DNA of 64,000 nt, taken from the NCBI RefSeq assembly GCF_042643265.1, contig NZ_JBHRRZ010000014.1, forward strand, positions 62,001-126,000, read 5' to 3'. Positions within the stretch are counted from its first letter, which is position 1; every line of letters begins with the position of its first letter. A model generated the notes under the pieces. That model had not been told where the DNA came from and did no database searches. It was given only the letters and a program-made list of their open reading frames with translations. This stretch comes from Virgibacillus_O sediminis (GTDB lineage Bacteria > Bacillota > Bacilli > Bacillales > Amphibacillaceae). This document shows positions 8,041 to 17,149 of this stretch, in pieces. Made by a program: the position numbers and the translations under genes.

Positions 8041-9165
8041 ATGATCAGCATCAATGAAAAAAGATTAATTGAAGAATTTTTTGATCTGGTGAAAATTGAT
8101 TCAGAAACGAAGGATGAAGCGAGAATCGCAGAAGTATTAAAAAGGAAATTCATGGACCTTGGAGTTGAAGTGATTGAGGACTCTGCTAAGGAACAAACCG
8201 GGCACGGGGCAGGCAATTTAGTGTGTACTTGGAAGGGAACCTCAGCAGAGGCCGATCCAATTTATTTCACCTCCCACATGGATACAGTAGTTACCGGGAA
8301 GGGAATTCAACCGCAAATAAAGGATGGGTACATTGTTTCAGATGGCACGACGATTTTAGGTGCAGATGACAAAGCAGGACTTGCGGCAATGCTGGAAGCT
8401 GTCCGTACTATACAAGAAAATGATATTCCCCATGGAGATGTCCAATTCATCATTACCGTTGGAGAAGAATCAGGGCTAGTAGGAGCTAAAGCTCTGGATC
8501 GGTCACTCATCCATGCAAAGTACGGTTATGCCCTGGACAGCAATGGAGACGTAGGGGATATTGTAGTGGCTGCACCGACACAAGCTAAGATCAATGCAGT
8601 TATAAAAGGGAGGACAGCACATGCTGGTCTTGCTCCCGAGAAGGGAGTTTCTGCAATTACTATTGCCGCCAAAGCTATAGCTAAAATGCCTCATGGCCGT
8701 ATTGATGAGGAGACAACGGCTAATATAGGGAGATTCGAAGGCGGCAAGCAGACTAATATTGTAGTCGACCACGTGGAGATACTGGCGGAAGCAAGGTCAC
8801 TGACCCCTGAAAAAATGGAAAAACAAGCTGCTAAAATGAAGGATGCTTTCGAGAAAACAGCACATGAAATGGGCGGATCGGCGGAGGTCACCGTAAAGGT
8901 AATGTATCCGGGCTACAGACAGGAAGCCGGTGATAAGGTGGTTGAAACAGCCCGAAAAGCCGCTCAGACCATTGGAAGAGAAAGTAAACTGTTAAAAAGT
9001 GGCGGTGGCAGTGATGCCAATATTATAGCAGGCTTTGGTATCCCAACAGTAAATCTTGCAGTAGGTTATGAAGAGATCCATACAACGAATGAACGTATTC
9101 CGGTGGAGGAACTGGTGAAAGTGACCGAGCTTGTCACCGCAATTATCAGACAGACAATAAAATAA
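8041..9165 (+). CDS. M20-family peptidase (PepT-like, YqjE)
   Basis: Zinc aminopeptidase-like enzyme of the M20/peptidase T group, 374 residues, equivalent to B. subtilis YqjE. Metal-binding blocks are FTSHMDTVV near residue 77, GADDKAGLAAM near 107, GEESGLVGAK near 141, YALDSNGD near 163, and a late HTTNE near 343. It follows the carboxylase gene by 26 bases with GGAGG ahead of its ATG, so it is probably the last gene of that operon. It is expected to be cytosolic; the substrate peptide is not predictable from sequence. Confidence 0.9.
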   Translation: MISINEKRLIEEFFDLVKIDSETKDEARIAEVLKRKFMDLGVEVIEDSAKEQTGHGAGNLVCTWKGTSAEADPIYFTSHMDTVVTGKGIQPQIKDGYIVSDGTTILGADDKAGLAAMLEAVRTIQENDIPHGDVQFIITVGEESGLVGAKALDRSLIHAKYGYALDSNGDVGDIVVAAPTQAKINAVIKGRTAHAGLAPEKGVSAITIAAKAIAKMPHGRIDEETTANIGRFEGGKQTNIVVDHVEILAEARSLTPEKMEKQAAKMKDAFEKTAHEMGGSAEVTVKVMYPGYRQEAGDKVVETARKAAQTIGRESKLLKSGGGSDANIIAGFGIPTVNLAVGYEEIHTTNERIPVEELVKVTELVTAIIRQTIK

Positions 9166-9171
9166 AGTAAT

Positions 9172-9202
9172 AAAGGGCCCTTCTTTCTGCAGGGCCCTTT
9201 TC
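9172..9202 (+). terminator. Terminator after the peptidase gene
   Basis: AAAGGGCCC, an 11-base loop, then GGGCCCTTTT. The stem is perfect and ends in T residues. Confidence 0.88.
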
Positions 9203-9205
9203 ATA

Positions 9206-9214
9206 TGCTATAAT
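9206..9214 (+). promoter_or_regulatory. Extended -10 promoter for dinB
   Basis: TGCTATAAT is a perfect extended -10 element, 39 bases before the dinB start. No good -35 hexamer is seen, which is usual for this promoter class. Confidence 0.6.
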
Positions 9215-9223
9215 AGTAAAATA

Positions 9224-9237
9224 CGATCATACGTTTT
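9224..9237. promoter_or_regulatory. Candidate LexA (SOS) box before dinB
   Basis: CGATCATACGTTTT fits the Gram-positive LexA consensus CGAACRNRYGTTYG with two mismatches. It lies 10 bases after the -10 element and 16 bases before the ATG, a position where a repressor would block transcription. Confidence 0.42.
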
Positions 9238-9253
9238 TAAAAGGGTGTTATGA

Positions 9254-10519
9254 ATGGGGAAGGAAACTGTAAAAAAGAGAAGGGTTATTTTTCATTTAGA
9301 CATGAACTGTTTTTATGCATCAGTAGAAATGGCTTATAATCCTGACTTGAAAGGAAAACCCTTAGCTATCGCCGGCAATCCGCAGGAGAGAAAAGGCATC
9401 ATTGTGACTAGCAGCTATGAAGCCCGGGCAAAAGGGGTTAAAACAACGATGCCCTTATGGCAGGCAAGGAAAATCTGCCCTGAGCTGATTGTCATGCGTC
9501 CAAACTTTGACCGTTATCGTGCAGCCTCTAGACAGATATTTCAAATGCTTGCAGAAATAACCCCCATTGTCCAGCCGGTTTCCATCGATGAAGGCTATAT
9601 GGATATTACGGATGCTGACTGGTCTGATAATCCGATCCATTTAGCAGAAACTCTGCAGGCAAGAATTCTTCAAGAGTTGGACTTGCCCTGCAGCATAGGA
9701 ATTGCACCCAATAAATTTCTGGCTAAAATGGCTTCCGATATGAAAAAGCCTTTAGGAATCTCGGTTCTTCGAAAAAGAGAGGTAGACAAAATACTCTGGC
9801 CTCTCCCCGTTGCCAAAATGCATGGCGTAGGTGAAAAAACAGCGTCCAAGCTGGAGGAGTTATCCATTTACACCATCGGGGACCTGGCAAACAAAGATAC
9901 TTATGCATTAAAACAGCTGCTAGGGATCAATGGTGTAAGACTCAGAGACAGGGCGAACGGAATCGATCAGCGGCCAGTAGACCCAGAGGCAGTTCATGAG
10001 TTTAAAAGCATTGGCAGTTCCCAGACACTTCCCCATGATACGGTGGATGAAAGGGAGATAAATAAATTGCTGGAGACGCTGGCCGAAAATGTGGAACGCC
10101 GACTGAGGAGAAAGCAGGCGGCTGGCAAGAACGTGCAGCTGATGATTAGATACCATGATAGAAAAACCATAACAAGAAGCAGGAAATTGCATGATTATGT
10201 GGAGAGAAAGGAGGAAATTGTCCAAGTTGCAAAGGAGTTGCTGGCTAAGCATTGGGATCAAGAACCAATTCGTCTTTTAGGTGTTACTTTACAAAATGTG
10301 GAGGAGAAAAAAAGAATCGGAAAGCAATTGGATATTTTTACGTACGAAGAAGAGGCGGGAAAGGAGAAACTTTATCAAGTAATGGATGAATTGACGGAGA
10401 AATATGGACGAAATCTTTTTGAGCAGAGCCAAACACCTATAGAGGAAAGCATTCTTCAGCCGGGAACGAGCTTTCAGAAAGACTTTCTGGATGACTTTAA
10501 AATAAATAGAAGGAAATAA
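9254..10519 (+). CDS. dinB: DNA polymerase IV (Y family)
   Basis: Error-prone translesion polymerase, 421 residues, equivalent to B. subtilis YqjH/PolY1. The catalytic acidic residues are visible in FHLDMNCFYASVE (near 14-26) and SIDEGYMDITDA (near 112). The helix-hairpin-helix is near 190 (MHGVGEKTASKLEEL), and the little-finger domain follows. ATG 9254 is chosen because the protein aligns from there; an overlapping ATG four bases upstream is in another frame. The upstream peptidase is separated by a terminator, so dinB is transcribed alone. A clamp-binding QLDIF motif lies near residue 356. Confidence 0.95.
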   Translation: MGKETVKKRRVIFHLDMNCFYASVEMAYNPDLKGKPLAIAGNPQERKGIIVTSSYEARAKGVKTTMPLWQARKICPELIVMRPNFDRYRAASRQIFQMLAEITPIVQPVSIDEGYMDITDADWSDNPIHLAETLQARILQELDLPCSIGIAPNKFLAKMASDMKKPLGISVLRKREVDKILWPLPVAKMHGVGEKTASKLEELSIYTIGDLANKDTYALKQLLGINGVRLRDRANGIDQRPVDPEAVHEFKSIGSSQTLPHDTVDEREINKLLETLAENVERRLRRKQAAGKNVQLMIRYHDRKTITRSRKLHDYVERKEEIVQVAKELLAKHWDQEPIRLLGVTLQNVEEKKRIGKQLDIFTYEEEAGKEKLYQVMDELTEKYGRNLFEQSQTPIEESILQPGTSFQKDFLDDFKINRRK

Positions 10520-10631
10520 CTTATATAGATGATAGTATTCCTCTTCCAGATAGACACAACTTCCACTGATATGGCCGCCTGCAGCCACTAAAAGGAAACC
10601 AAAAATGTTGGGTTAAGAAGAGGAAGTTATA

Positions 10632-10712
10632 ATGGATAAAAAAGTCAATGCTCTAAAAAAGTGGTTCTATTTTAAAAACAAACGGCTTCCTCCTCTAATA
10701 GTACTGAAGTGA
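10632..10712 (+). CDS. Possible 26-residue basic peptide
   Basis: ATG at 10632 follows GAGGAAG and opens a 26-codon frame (MDKKVNALKKWFYFKNKR, then LPPLIVLK). It is rich in lysine and aromatic residues. Its last codons lie inside the stem-loop that terminates the neighbouring transcripts, which argues against it. I do not recognise it; it may be chance. Confidence 0.22.
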   Translation: MDKKVNALKKWFYFKNKRLPPLIVLK

Positions 10713-10724
10713 AGCCGTTTTTAT
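10680..10724. terminator. Bidirectional terminator between dinB and the aldehyde dehydrogenase
   Basis: AAACGGCTTC and GAAGCCGTTTTTA form a 10-bp stem with a 21-base loop between two convergent genes. There are T runs on the plus strand and on the minus strand (TTTGTTTTTAAA). Confidence 0.72.
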
Positions 10725-10760
10725 CGTAATTCTTCATTCATTCGCGCAGGGCCGGATTCG

Positions 10761-12131
10761 TCAATTCATGATTTTCTTGATTACCTGGTGGGATAATTTT
10801 CCTCCAGGATAGCGGAATGGCATATCAAACTTTGTACTCTGCTTAAGTATGCTCTTGCTATGGGAGAAGGTCTGAAAACTATATTCCCCATGGTAGCTGC
10901 CCATGCCGCTGGCTCCAACGCCTCCAAAAGGAAGGTGGGGGTTGGCTAGGTGGTAGAGAGTGTCATTGATAGACCCACCGCCGAATGACAGGTATCTGAT
11001 AATTTGTTCCTGGGATTTTTCATTCTCACTAAAATAGTATAATGCGAGCGGCTTTTCCTGGCCTCTGATAGCTTCTACTGCCTCTTCCACATTGGAGAAG
11101 GCAAGTACTGGAAGAATTGGGCCAAAGATTTCTTCCTTCATAACCGGATCCTCCCAGGTTATTTTGTCCAGAATAGTAGGTTCAATGGTAAGTGTTTCTG
11201 GATCTGTGTTTCCTCCATGGAGTATTGTCCCGTTCGAAAGGTACTGTTCAAGCCGTGAAAAATGCTTATGGTTTATGATCCGTATGTAGTCCGGGTTTCT
11301 CAAAGGTTCCTTGCCATAGAAGTTTTTGATTTGCTTTTTCATTGCTTTGAGAAGTTTGAATTTAACCTTTTCATGAACATATAGATAATCTGGCGCTACA
11401 CAAGTCTGACCGGCATTGGTGAATTTCCCCCACACAATTCGTTTTGCTGCGAGGGCGATATTCGCATCTTTATCGACAATGACAGGGCTTTTGCCACCAA
11501 GTTCCAATGTTACTGGTGTCAAATGCATGCTTGCTTCTTTCATTATCTTCTTTCCTACCTCTGTACTGCCCGTAAAAAAGATATAATCAAACCTCTGTTT
11601 CAGCAGTTGTTCGCTGGTTTCTTTTGCTCCTTCTACTACAGTGATATGAGCAGGGTTAAACGTGCTTTTAATCATACGCCCTAGCAGGGAAGACGTCTCC
11701 CCGGCAAACTCTGAGGGTTTGATTACCACACAGTTTCCCGCGGCTATCGCCCCAATCGCAGGGGAAAGTGCCAGTTGAAGCGGGTAATTCCATGGTGAAA
11801 TAATCAAGGCTACGCCATACGGTTCTGACAAAATGAAACTCTTGCTTCCTTTATGTGTAAGAGGAGATGGAGCCTTTATAGGTTCCATCCAATATCTTAA
11901 ATTCTTTATCGCGAAGTCTATTTCTGTGTAAAGGAAACCGAGTTCTGTGGTCAGCGTCTCATGTCTGGATTTATTCAAATCGTTTTTAAGAGCCTGATAG
12001 ATTTCCGATTCAAATTCTTTTAACATTGTTTTTAATTTTTGCAGATGTTCTTTACGTACTTCATAGCCCAGTGTGTTTCCGTGCTGGAAATATGCACGTT
12101 GATCGTCCACTAATGCTTCAATTGGATTCAA
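10761..12131 (-). CDS. Aldehyde dehydrogenase (class 3, YwdH-like)
   Basis: NAD(P)-dependent aldehyde dehydrogenase of the fatty/aromatic aldehyde (ALDH3) group, 456 residues, the same length as B. subtilis YwdH. The cofactor/proton-transfer stretch is SPWNYPLQLALSPAIGA (near 112). The catalytic glutamate is in TLELGGKSP (near 208) and the nucleophile cysteine in NAGQTCVAPDY (near 243). It uses a TTG start at 12131, with GAGGAGAG upstream on the minus strand. It is the last gene of a reverse-strand cluster namA-rnz-aldehyde dehydrogenase, with 13 bases between it and rnz. The substrate is not known. Confidence 0.9.
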   Translation of the reverse strand: MNPIEALVDDQRAYFQHGNTLGYEVRKEHLQKLKTMLKEFESEIYQALKNDLNKSRHETLTTELGFLYTEIDFAIKNLRYWMEPIKAPSPLTHKGSKSFILSEPYGVALIISPWNYPLQLALSPAIGAIAAGNCVVIKPSEFAGETSSLLGRMIKSTFNPAHITVVEGAKETSEQLLKQRFDYIFFTGSTEVGKKIMKEASMHLTPVTLELGGKSPVIVDKDANIALAAKRIVWGKFTNAGQTCVAPDYLYVHEKVKFKLLKAMKKQIKNFYGKEPLRNPDYIRIINHKHFSRLEQYLSNGTILHGGNTDPETLTIEPTILDKITWEDPVMKEEIFGPILPVLAFSNVEEAVEAIRGQEKPLALYYFSENEKSQEQIIRYLSFGGGSINDTLYHLANPHLPFGGVGASGMGSYHGEYSFQTFSHSKSILKQSTKFDMPFRYPGGKLSHQVIKKIMN

Positions 12132-12144
12132 GTAAATCTCTCCT

Positions 12145-13068
12145 CTATAACGCCTCTATATTAACTTGGAACAGGTCGGTGGCCATTTCTGTGGCCGGAA
12201 AGATATTCCGGGCCTCCTCTAACAGTCGAAAGTCATCCTCGGTCTGGTATCGGGAAGAAATATGGGTAATTACCAGTTTTTTTGAGTTGCTCTCCTTTGC
12301 CAGCATTGCCGCCTGTTTCGTGGTTGAGTGGTAGTATTGTCTTGCCATTTCTTCTTTGCCATGTTCAAAGGTCGCCTCATGGACAAGAACATCCGAGTTT
12401 TTAGCAAATTCCCGGTACTTTTCTGGTAATCGGGTATCACCGAAAATCGTAACAACCCGACCTTTTTTATCTTCTCCGATAAATTCCTTGCGGCTCAGCA
12501 GTTCACCTTCCTCTGTTTCAACCGTCTCATTTTCTTTGATTTGCTGATAGATAGGCCCTGGCATAATACCTTTTTCTTTTAATTTATCTACAAGTAACTC
12601 ACCAGGTTTATCTTTTTCGGTAATGCGGTATCCAAAACTCGGGACACCATGTTCCAATTCTTCTACTTCAATGGTAAAGTTCCCTTTTGTAAAACATTGT
12701 CCCTTTTCTACTTCATGGATGGAAAGAGGATAGGTCAAATGTGTGCCACTCGTCCGGAGACTCGTTTCAATAAATTCTTTAAGTCCTGCCGGGCCATAAA
12801 TATTCAAAAGGCTGTCGCCTCCTTGGAAGGAACGGCTGCTCAACAGACCGGGCAGGCCGAAAATATGGTCACCATGCATATGGGTGATAAAAATATTGTT
12901 AATCTTCCGCGGCTTAATGGAGGTATGAAGAATTTGGTGCTGCGTGGCCTCTCCGCAATCGAATAGCCATATGCTGTTCTGCTCTTGGAGTAATTTAAGA
13001 GCAATAGCGGAAACGTTCCTCGACTTAGAAGGAACGCCGGCACCTGTACCTAAAAACACTAATTCCAT
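12145..13068 (-). CDS. rnz: Ribonuclease Z
   Basis: Metallo-beta-lactamase endonuclease that trims the 3' end of tRNA precursors lacking encoded CCA. The 307-residue protein matches B. subtilis RNase Z in length. The metal motif THMHGDHIFGLPG is near residue 61-73, with further ligands in FGDTRLP and TEATFEH-like blocks toward the C-terminus. ATG 13068 is chosen because the protein begins MELVFLGTGAG as in the family; a TTG 15 bases upstream falls inside the ribosome site GGAGGG. The gene sits 15 bases behind namA. Confidence 0.95.
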   Translation of the reverse strand: MELVFLGTGAGVPSKSRNVSAIALKLLQEQNSIWLFDCGEATQHQILHTSIKPRKINNIFITHMHGDHIFGLPGLLSSRSFQGGDSLLNIYGPAGLKEFIETSLRTSGTHLTYPLSIHEVEKGQCFTKGNFTIEVEELEHGVPSFGYRITEKDKPGELLVDKLKEKGIMPGPIYQQIKENETVETEEGELLSRKEFIGEDKKGRVVTIFGDTRLPEKYREFAKNSDVLVHEATFEHGKEEMARQYYHSTTKQAAMLAKESNSKKLVITHISSRYQTEDDFRLLEEARNIFPATEMATDLFQVNIEAL

Positions 13069-13083
13069 AAAAAATCCCTCCAA

Positions 13084-14100
13084 TCACTGCCAGCCTCTTT
13101 TGTATTGTACCGGGGCTTCCAGGTCTTCACCAAGTTCATCAGCAGCGACTTTTGGCCAGTAGGGGTTCCTGAGCATAGCACGACCAATAAAGACGAGGTC
13201 GGCACGATTGTTCTGCAGAATCTCCTCCGCTTGAATGCCGGTTGTTATCAAGCCGACCGCACCGGTAGCAATGCCCACGGTATTTTTAATATGGTCGCAT
13301 CGTTTTACCTGATACCCGGGATATACAGGAATGGATGCTGGGACAACTCCTCCAGAACTGCAGTCAATCAAATCAACCCCGTCGTTTTTCATTTGTTTCG
13401 TATAGTAGAGGATATCCTCCATGGTGTTTCCCTTCTCATCATATTCATCGGTGGAAATCCGTACAAATATAGGGCCGTCCCATTCGGTTTTTACGGCATC
13501 AATGATTCTTCCCAGAAAACGGTAACGGTTCTCCCGGTTTCCCCCAAAGCTGTCTTCTCGCCGATTAGTCAAAGGGGAGAGGAACTGATTGATCAGATAC
13601 CCGTGGGCTCCGTGTATTTCAATGATATCAAAACCAGCCTGGCTGGCCCTTTTGGCAGCCTTTCTGAACGAATCGATCGTTTCTTCGATATCATGGCTGG
13701 TCATTTCTACCGGTTCTTTAAAAGAGTCATTGAATTTCAGGGAGGAAGGGGCATATATAGGCGTGTCCAGTTGAGCTTTTCTGCCGGCATGTGCCAGTTG
13801 AATGGCAGCCTTAGCCCCGTTTGCATGCACTTGTTCCGTTACTTCTTTAAGGCCGGCAATATGGTCGTCATTCCAGATACCGAGATCCTTAGCAGAGATC
13901 CTTCCTTCCGGTTGTACAGCCGTGGCTTCTACCATAATTAAGCCGGCCTGGCCAACAGCACGTGAATGATAATGAGTTAAGTGGAAGGGTGTTGCCTTTC
14001 CATCTTCCTGCTCACACGAATACATGCACATTGGTGACATTACTACTCTATTTTTCAAAGTGACCTCTTTCATAGTAATGGGGGTGAATAATTTTGACAT
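13084..14100 (-). CDS. namA: NADPH dehydrogenase, Old Yellow Enzyme family
   Basis: FMN-containing ene-reductase that reduces activated C=C bonds and nitro-aromatics, thought to act in electrophile detoxification. It has 338 residues, identical in length to B. subtilis YqjM. Signature blocks are SPMCMYSCEQEDGKATPFHLTHY near residues 22-44 (with the redox-tuning cysteine), the substrate-binding HAGRKAQL near 103, and GAHGYLINQFLSP near 162. ATG follows GGAGGATACAT. It leads the reverse-strand group that includes rnz and the aldehyde dehydrogenase, so the cluster pairs aldehyde and enone removal with a tRNA nuclease. Confidence 0.94.
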   Translation of the reverse strand: MSKLFTPITMKEVTLKNRVVMSPMCMYSCEQEDGKATPFHLTHYHSRAVGQAGLIMVEATAVQPEGRISAKDLGIWNDDHIAGLKEVTEQVHANGAKAAIQLAHAGRKAQLDTPIYAPSSLKFNDSFKEPVEMTSHDIEETIDSFRKAAKRASQAGFDIIEIHGAHGYLINQFLSPLTNRREDSFGGNRENRYRFLGRIIDAVKTEWDGPIFVRISTDEYDEKGNTMEDILYYTKQMKNDGVDLIDCSSGGVVPASIPVYPGYQVKRCDHIKNTVGIATGAVGLITTGIQAEEILQNNRADLVFIGRAMLRNPYWPKVAADELGEDLEAPVQYKRGWQ

Positions 14101-14112
14101 ATGTATCCTCCT

Positions 14113-14859
14113 TCAATTACCGTTATTATTATAAAAAGATTGACGTTGTTCAATTGCTTTATCAGGCAAGTCAGTAAAAATTCCGTCCGCCTGGAGTTTT
14201 AAGCATCTTAATATATGTGCGCTTTTATTAACAGTATACACCCGCACAGGCATTCCTTTTGTCTTGCCTTCTTTTACCACACTCTCATCAAATAGCCGAT
14301 ATTTTATATGGATGGCATCTGCACCTAAATTGCCTGCAAATGTAACAGGATTTACTTCCGCTTTGGAAGTGAGCAATGCAGCACTGATGCTGGTGCCGAT
14401 CTTTTTTATCTTTTTGATGCTCTCGGGGTTGAATGTGGAAAGGGTGCAATGCTGTTGCAGTCCGTATCGTAACACCATATCATATACAATGGCTTCCAGA
14501 TTACTATATTCTATTTTATTATTTTTTAATTCAATATTTAAATATAATGGTTTGTCTTCTATCCATTCCAGAAACTCTTCCAAACTCGGGATGGAAGCAC
14601 CGGTGAACCTACTGGAGAACCAGCTTCCTGCATCAAGCCTTTTCACTTCCTCAAAGGTTAGGTCTTTGATATATCCTCTGCCGTTTGTGGTGCGCTTTAC
14701 TTGCTCATCATGTATTAATACAGGGATTCCGTCCTTCGTAAGCTGTACGTCTGTTTCAATTCCATCTGTGCCCATTTCATAGGCAAGCTGGAAGGCTGGC
14801 ATGGTATTTTCCGGTGAATAGCCGCTCGCACCGCGGTGTGCAAAAATGGCTGTTTTCAA
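14113..14859 (-). CDS. Glycerophosphodiester phosphodiesterase
   Basis: Hydrolyses glycerophosphodiesters to glycerol-3-phosphate and an alcohol. The 248-residue form begins LKTAIFAHRGASGYSPENT at a TTG codon (14859) that has AAGGAGGTG five to six bases upstream; the longer frame to 15012 has no ribosome site and adds an unrelated N-terminus. Catalytic HRG...E at residues 8-16, GIETDVQLTKDG near 35-46 and the second histidine in LIHDEQ are present. There is no signal peptide, so the enzyme should be cytosolic. It lies 12 bases upstream of namA on the same strand and may lead that operon. Confidence 0.88.
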   Translation of the reverse strand: MKTAIFAHRGASGYSPENTMPAFQLAYEMGTDGIETDVQLTKDGIPVLIHDEQVKRTTNGRGYIKDLTFEEVKRLDAGSWFSSRFTGASIPSLEEFLEWIEDKPLYLNIELKNNKIEYSNLEAIVYDMVLRYGLQQHCTLSTFNPESIKKIKKIGTSISAALLTSKAEVNPVTFAGNLGADAIHIKYRLFDESVVKEGKTKGMPVRVYTVNKSAHILRCLKLQADGIFTDLPDKAIEQRQSFYNNNGN

Positions 14860-15006
14860 TGTATACACCTCCTTATTGATTGTGTGTGATTTAGCGTAAA
14901 AAGTCAATTTACTATACAGGAGAAATGAGAATGCGGATGACAAGAGGAGGCCAAAGGAGTACAATGAAGGAAATGAATGACGGTTCACTTTTGGAGGGGA
15001 TCTACT

Positions 15007-15972
15007 ATGCAAGTACTAGACGATACAGTTACACAATTCACCATTCCCACACCTTTCTCTGTAGGGGATGTACATGCATACTTGCTGAAGGGGGAGGTCC
15101 TTACGCTCATTGATGCAGGAGTCCGGACAAAGGATGCAAGTGATGCGATGCGTTTACAGCTGAAGGAATTGAATTATTCTCCGATCGATATAGAACAAAT
15201 TATACTAACCCACCACCATCCTGACCATACCGGCCTAATAGATGACTTTCCCAGAGCTCAAATGTTGTCTGCTCATGAAAATGCGGAAAGATGGGTAACA
15301 GGGAATGAACGGTTTTTCCAAGAATGTGAGGAGTTTTTCCTGAACTGTTATAGAACCTGGAGTGTTCCGGAGGTATATTTCGGTGAAGCGTCGGCTAATC
15401 TGCTTGACGTTCTGAACTATGGGGGCAGGGGGACAATAACGAACTTTCTATCGGAAGGGGGCGGGTTGCCAGGCCATGAAGAATGGAGAGTTATAGAGAC
15501 AAAGGGCCATGCTCAAAGCCATCTGTCTTTTTTGAGAGATTCTGACCGGGTGCTGGTAGGAGGGGACCATCTTTTATATCATATATCCCCCAACCCGATT
15601 ATCGAACCTCCTCAACAAAGTAAACAGGAACGAGCCCAGCCTATTTTGCAGTACCGAAGCAGTTTACATAAATGTATGGAGCTTGAGGTCCAAAAAGTAT
15701 ATCCTGGACATGGGCCGGTTTTCTCCAATGTGGAGGAGATCATCAAAAAAAGGCTGGATAAACAGGAACAGCGTGCAAATCATGTATACAGGCTTCTTCA
15801 GAAGGAGCCAATGACTCCTTTTGAGATATGCCGAAACTTATTTCCAGCCCAACACGAAATACAGATAGACTTGACGATGTCCGAAACGATTGCCCAATTG
15901 GATTACCTGGAGGATTCAGGGAAGACCGGGAAGATTTTTAGGAATGGAAGGCCTGTGTTTTATGCAAAATAG
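15007..15972 (+). CDS. MBL-fold hydrolase (YqjP-like)
   Basis: Metallo-beta-lactamase superfamily hydrolase of 321 residues, close in length to B. subtilis YqjP. The metal site LTHHHPDHTG is near residue 66-75, with later ligands in ETKGHAQSH (near 165), GGDHLLYH (near 184) and YPGHGPVF (near 235). A C-terminal helical domain of about 80 residues resembles the winged-helix tail of LACTB2-type proteins. Start ATG 15007 follows GGAGGGG. The gene overlaps the following dehydrogenase by 11 bases, so the two are co-translated. The substrate is unknown; nuclease or thioesterase activity are both known in the superfamily. Confidence 0.85.
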   Translation: MQVLDDTVTQFTIPTPFSVGDVHAYLLKGEVLTLIDAGVRTKDASDAMRLQLKELNYSPIDIEQIILTHHHPDHTGLIDDFPRAQMLSAHENAERWVTGNERFFQECEEFFLNCYRTWSVPEVYFGEASANLLDVLNYGGRGTITNFLSEGGGLPGHEEWRVIETKGHAQSHLSFLRDSDRVLVGGDHLLYHISPNPIIEPPQQSKQERAQPILQYRSSLHKCMELEVQKVYPGHGPVFSNVEEIIKKRLDKQEQRANHVYRLLQKEPMTPFEICRNLFPAQHEIQIDLTMSETIAQLDYLEDSGKTGKIFRNGRPVFYAK

Positions 15973-16756
15973 ATTGAGAGGCAAGAAAGTATTGATTACT
16001 GGGGCGTCAAGCGGACTTGGTGCAGCGATTGCATGGAAGCTTGCTGAACATGGAGCGGTTCCTATAATGGCAGCTCGATCGGCCGATAAACTGGAAAGAA
16101 TGGCTGAAAGCATGAATAAGGAATTGGGAGCAGTGAGCCATTTTTATCCTGTTGATTTAGTTGACCGGGAGAAAGGGAAAGAGGTTCTAGAAGCTATTGT
16201 AAACAGCCATCCGACCTTGGAAGGGCTAATCAACAATGCGGGTATAGGATCTTTCCAGCTAATGGAGGACATGGAAATGGAAGAGGCAGAATATATGGTT
16301 GAGCTGAATGTGCTTTCTCTTATGCGAGTAACTAAGTCGCTTCTCCCTCACTTTCAGTCACTAGGCAAGGGGCATATTATTAATATTGCATCCCAGGCCG
16401 GGAAAATAGCCACCCCTAAATCTGCGGTTTACGCTGCAAGTAAGCATGCTGTTTTAGGATATACCAATGCCCTGAGGTTAGAATTGAAGGATCAAGGCAT
16501 CCATGTCACCGCGGTAAACCCAGGTCCGGTTTCGACCGGTTTTTTTAAGACGGCTGATCCAGACGGCAGTTATGTAAAAAGTGTTCAGCGTTATATGCTC
16601 GAACCAAGCAAGGTAGCGGACAAAATTATTAAACACTTATTCACCAACAAAAGGGAAATTAATATGCCATGGTGGATGGAGGTAGGAAGTAGATTTTACC
16701 ACCAGTTTCCTGGGACGATGGAGACCCTTTTAAAAGAGCAGTTCAATAAAAAGTAA
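15962..16756 (+). CDS. Short-chain dehydrogenase/reductase (YqjQ-like)
   Basis: Classical SDR oxidoreductase of 264 residues. The NAD(P) motif TGASSGLG is near 14-21, NNAG near 88, the catalytic serine in NIASQAGK near 140, and the YAASK motif near 154-158. It begins at ATG 15962 (MQNRLRGKKVLITG), inside the end of the preceding hydrolase gene, so the pair forms a tight two-gene operon, as yqjP-yqjQ do in B. subtilis. The substrate cannot be told from sequence. Confidence 0.88.
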   Translation: MQNRLRGKKVLITGASSGLGAAIAWKLAEHGAVPIMAARSADKLERMAESMNKELGAVSHFYPVDLVDREKGKEVLEAIVNSHPTLEGLINNAGIGSFQLMEDMEMEEAEYMVELNVLSLMRVTKSLLPHFQSLGKGHIINIASQAGKIATPKSAVYAASKHAVLGYTNALRLELKDQGIHVTAVNPGPVSTGFFKTADPDGSYVKSVQRYMLEPSKVADKIIKHLFTNKREINMPWWMEVGSRFYHQFPGTMETLLKEQFNKK

Positions 16757-16825
16757 GGATCATTTGGCAATCGGTCTTTCAGTGCATGTTCATGTTTTAG
16801 TAAGAGATAAAGGAGTGGTGCATAT

Positions 16826-17149
16826 ATGGAACTGACTATCACACCAGAAGCGGCTTCTTCTCTAAAACAGCTGAATCGGAATGGGGAAAACTACTTAAAG
16901 TTGTGGTATGACACTGATGGTTGCGGATGTGCAGTCAATGGCCTGCCGAGCATTCGGTTTACCAATGAAAAAAGCAGCAGGTCTATGGATGTTGAAAGCA
17001 ATGGCTATCCCGTGATCATTGATCAGGATCAAGCTGTATTTTTTGAAGAGAACATGAAGCTTGACGTGAGAAACGGCTCTTTCCGCCTTTCCAGTCCGGA
17101 GGGTGTGTTGAATCCCTTTATATCGCAACAGCAGCTATTCGAACAGTAA
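16826..17149 (+). CDS. yqkB: HesB/IscA-like protein YqkB
   Basis: 107-residue protein of the iron-sulfur cluster biosynthesis (HesB-like) domain family and equal in length to B. subtilis YqkB. It has the DGCGCAVNGLPSIRF stretch near residues 30-44. Only this CGC pair is present; the C-terminal cysteines that complete the cluster site in true IscA proteins are missing, so a direct scaffold role is doubtful. It has its own ribosome site (AAAGGAG) and lies 69 bases after the SDR gene. A strong shared hairpin separates it from convergent yqkF. Confidence 0.85.
   Translation: MELTITPEAASSLKQLNRNGENYLKLWYDTDGCGCAVNGLPSIRFTNEKSSRSMDVESNGYPVIIDQDQAVFFEENMKLDVRNGSFRLSSPEGVLNPFISQQQLFEQ

Noticed and set aside
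13105..13941. A 278-codon forward frame across namA
   Set aside because: namA on the other strand is complete and matches its family from end to end. The forward frame has no recognisable motif.
14264..14782. A 172-codon forward frame inside the glycerophosphodiesterase gene
   Set aside because: Antisense shadow of a gene with clear catalytic motifs and a good reverse-strand ribosome site.
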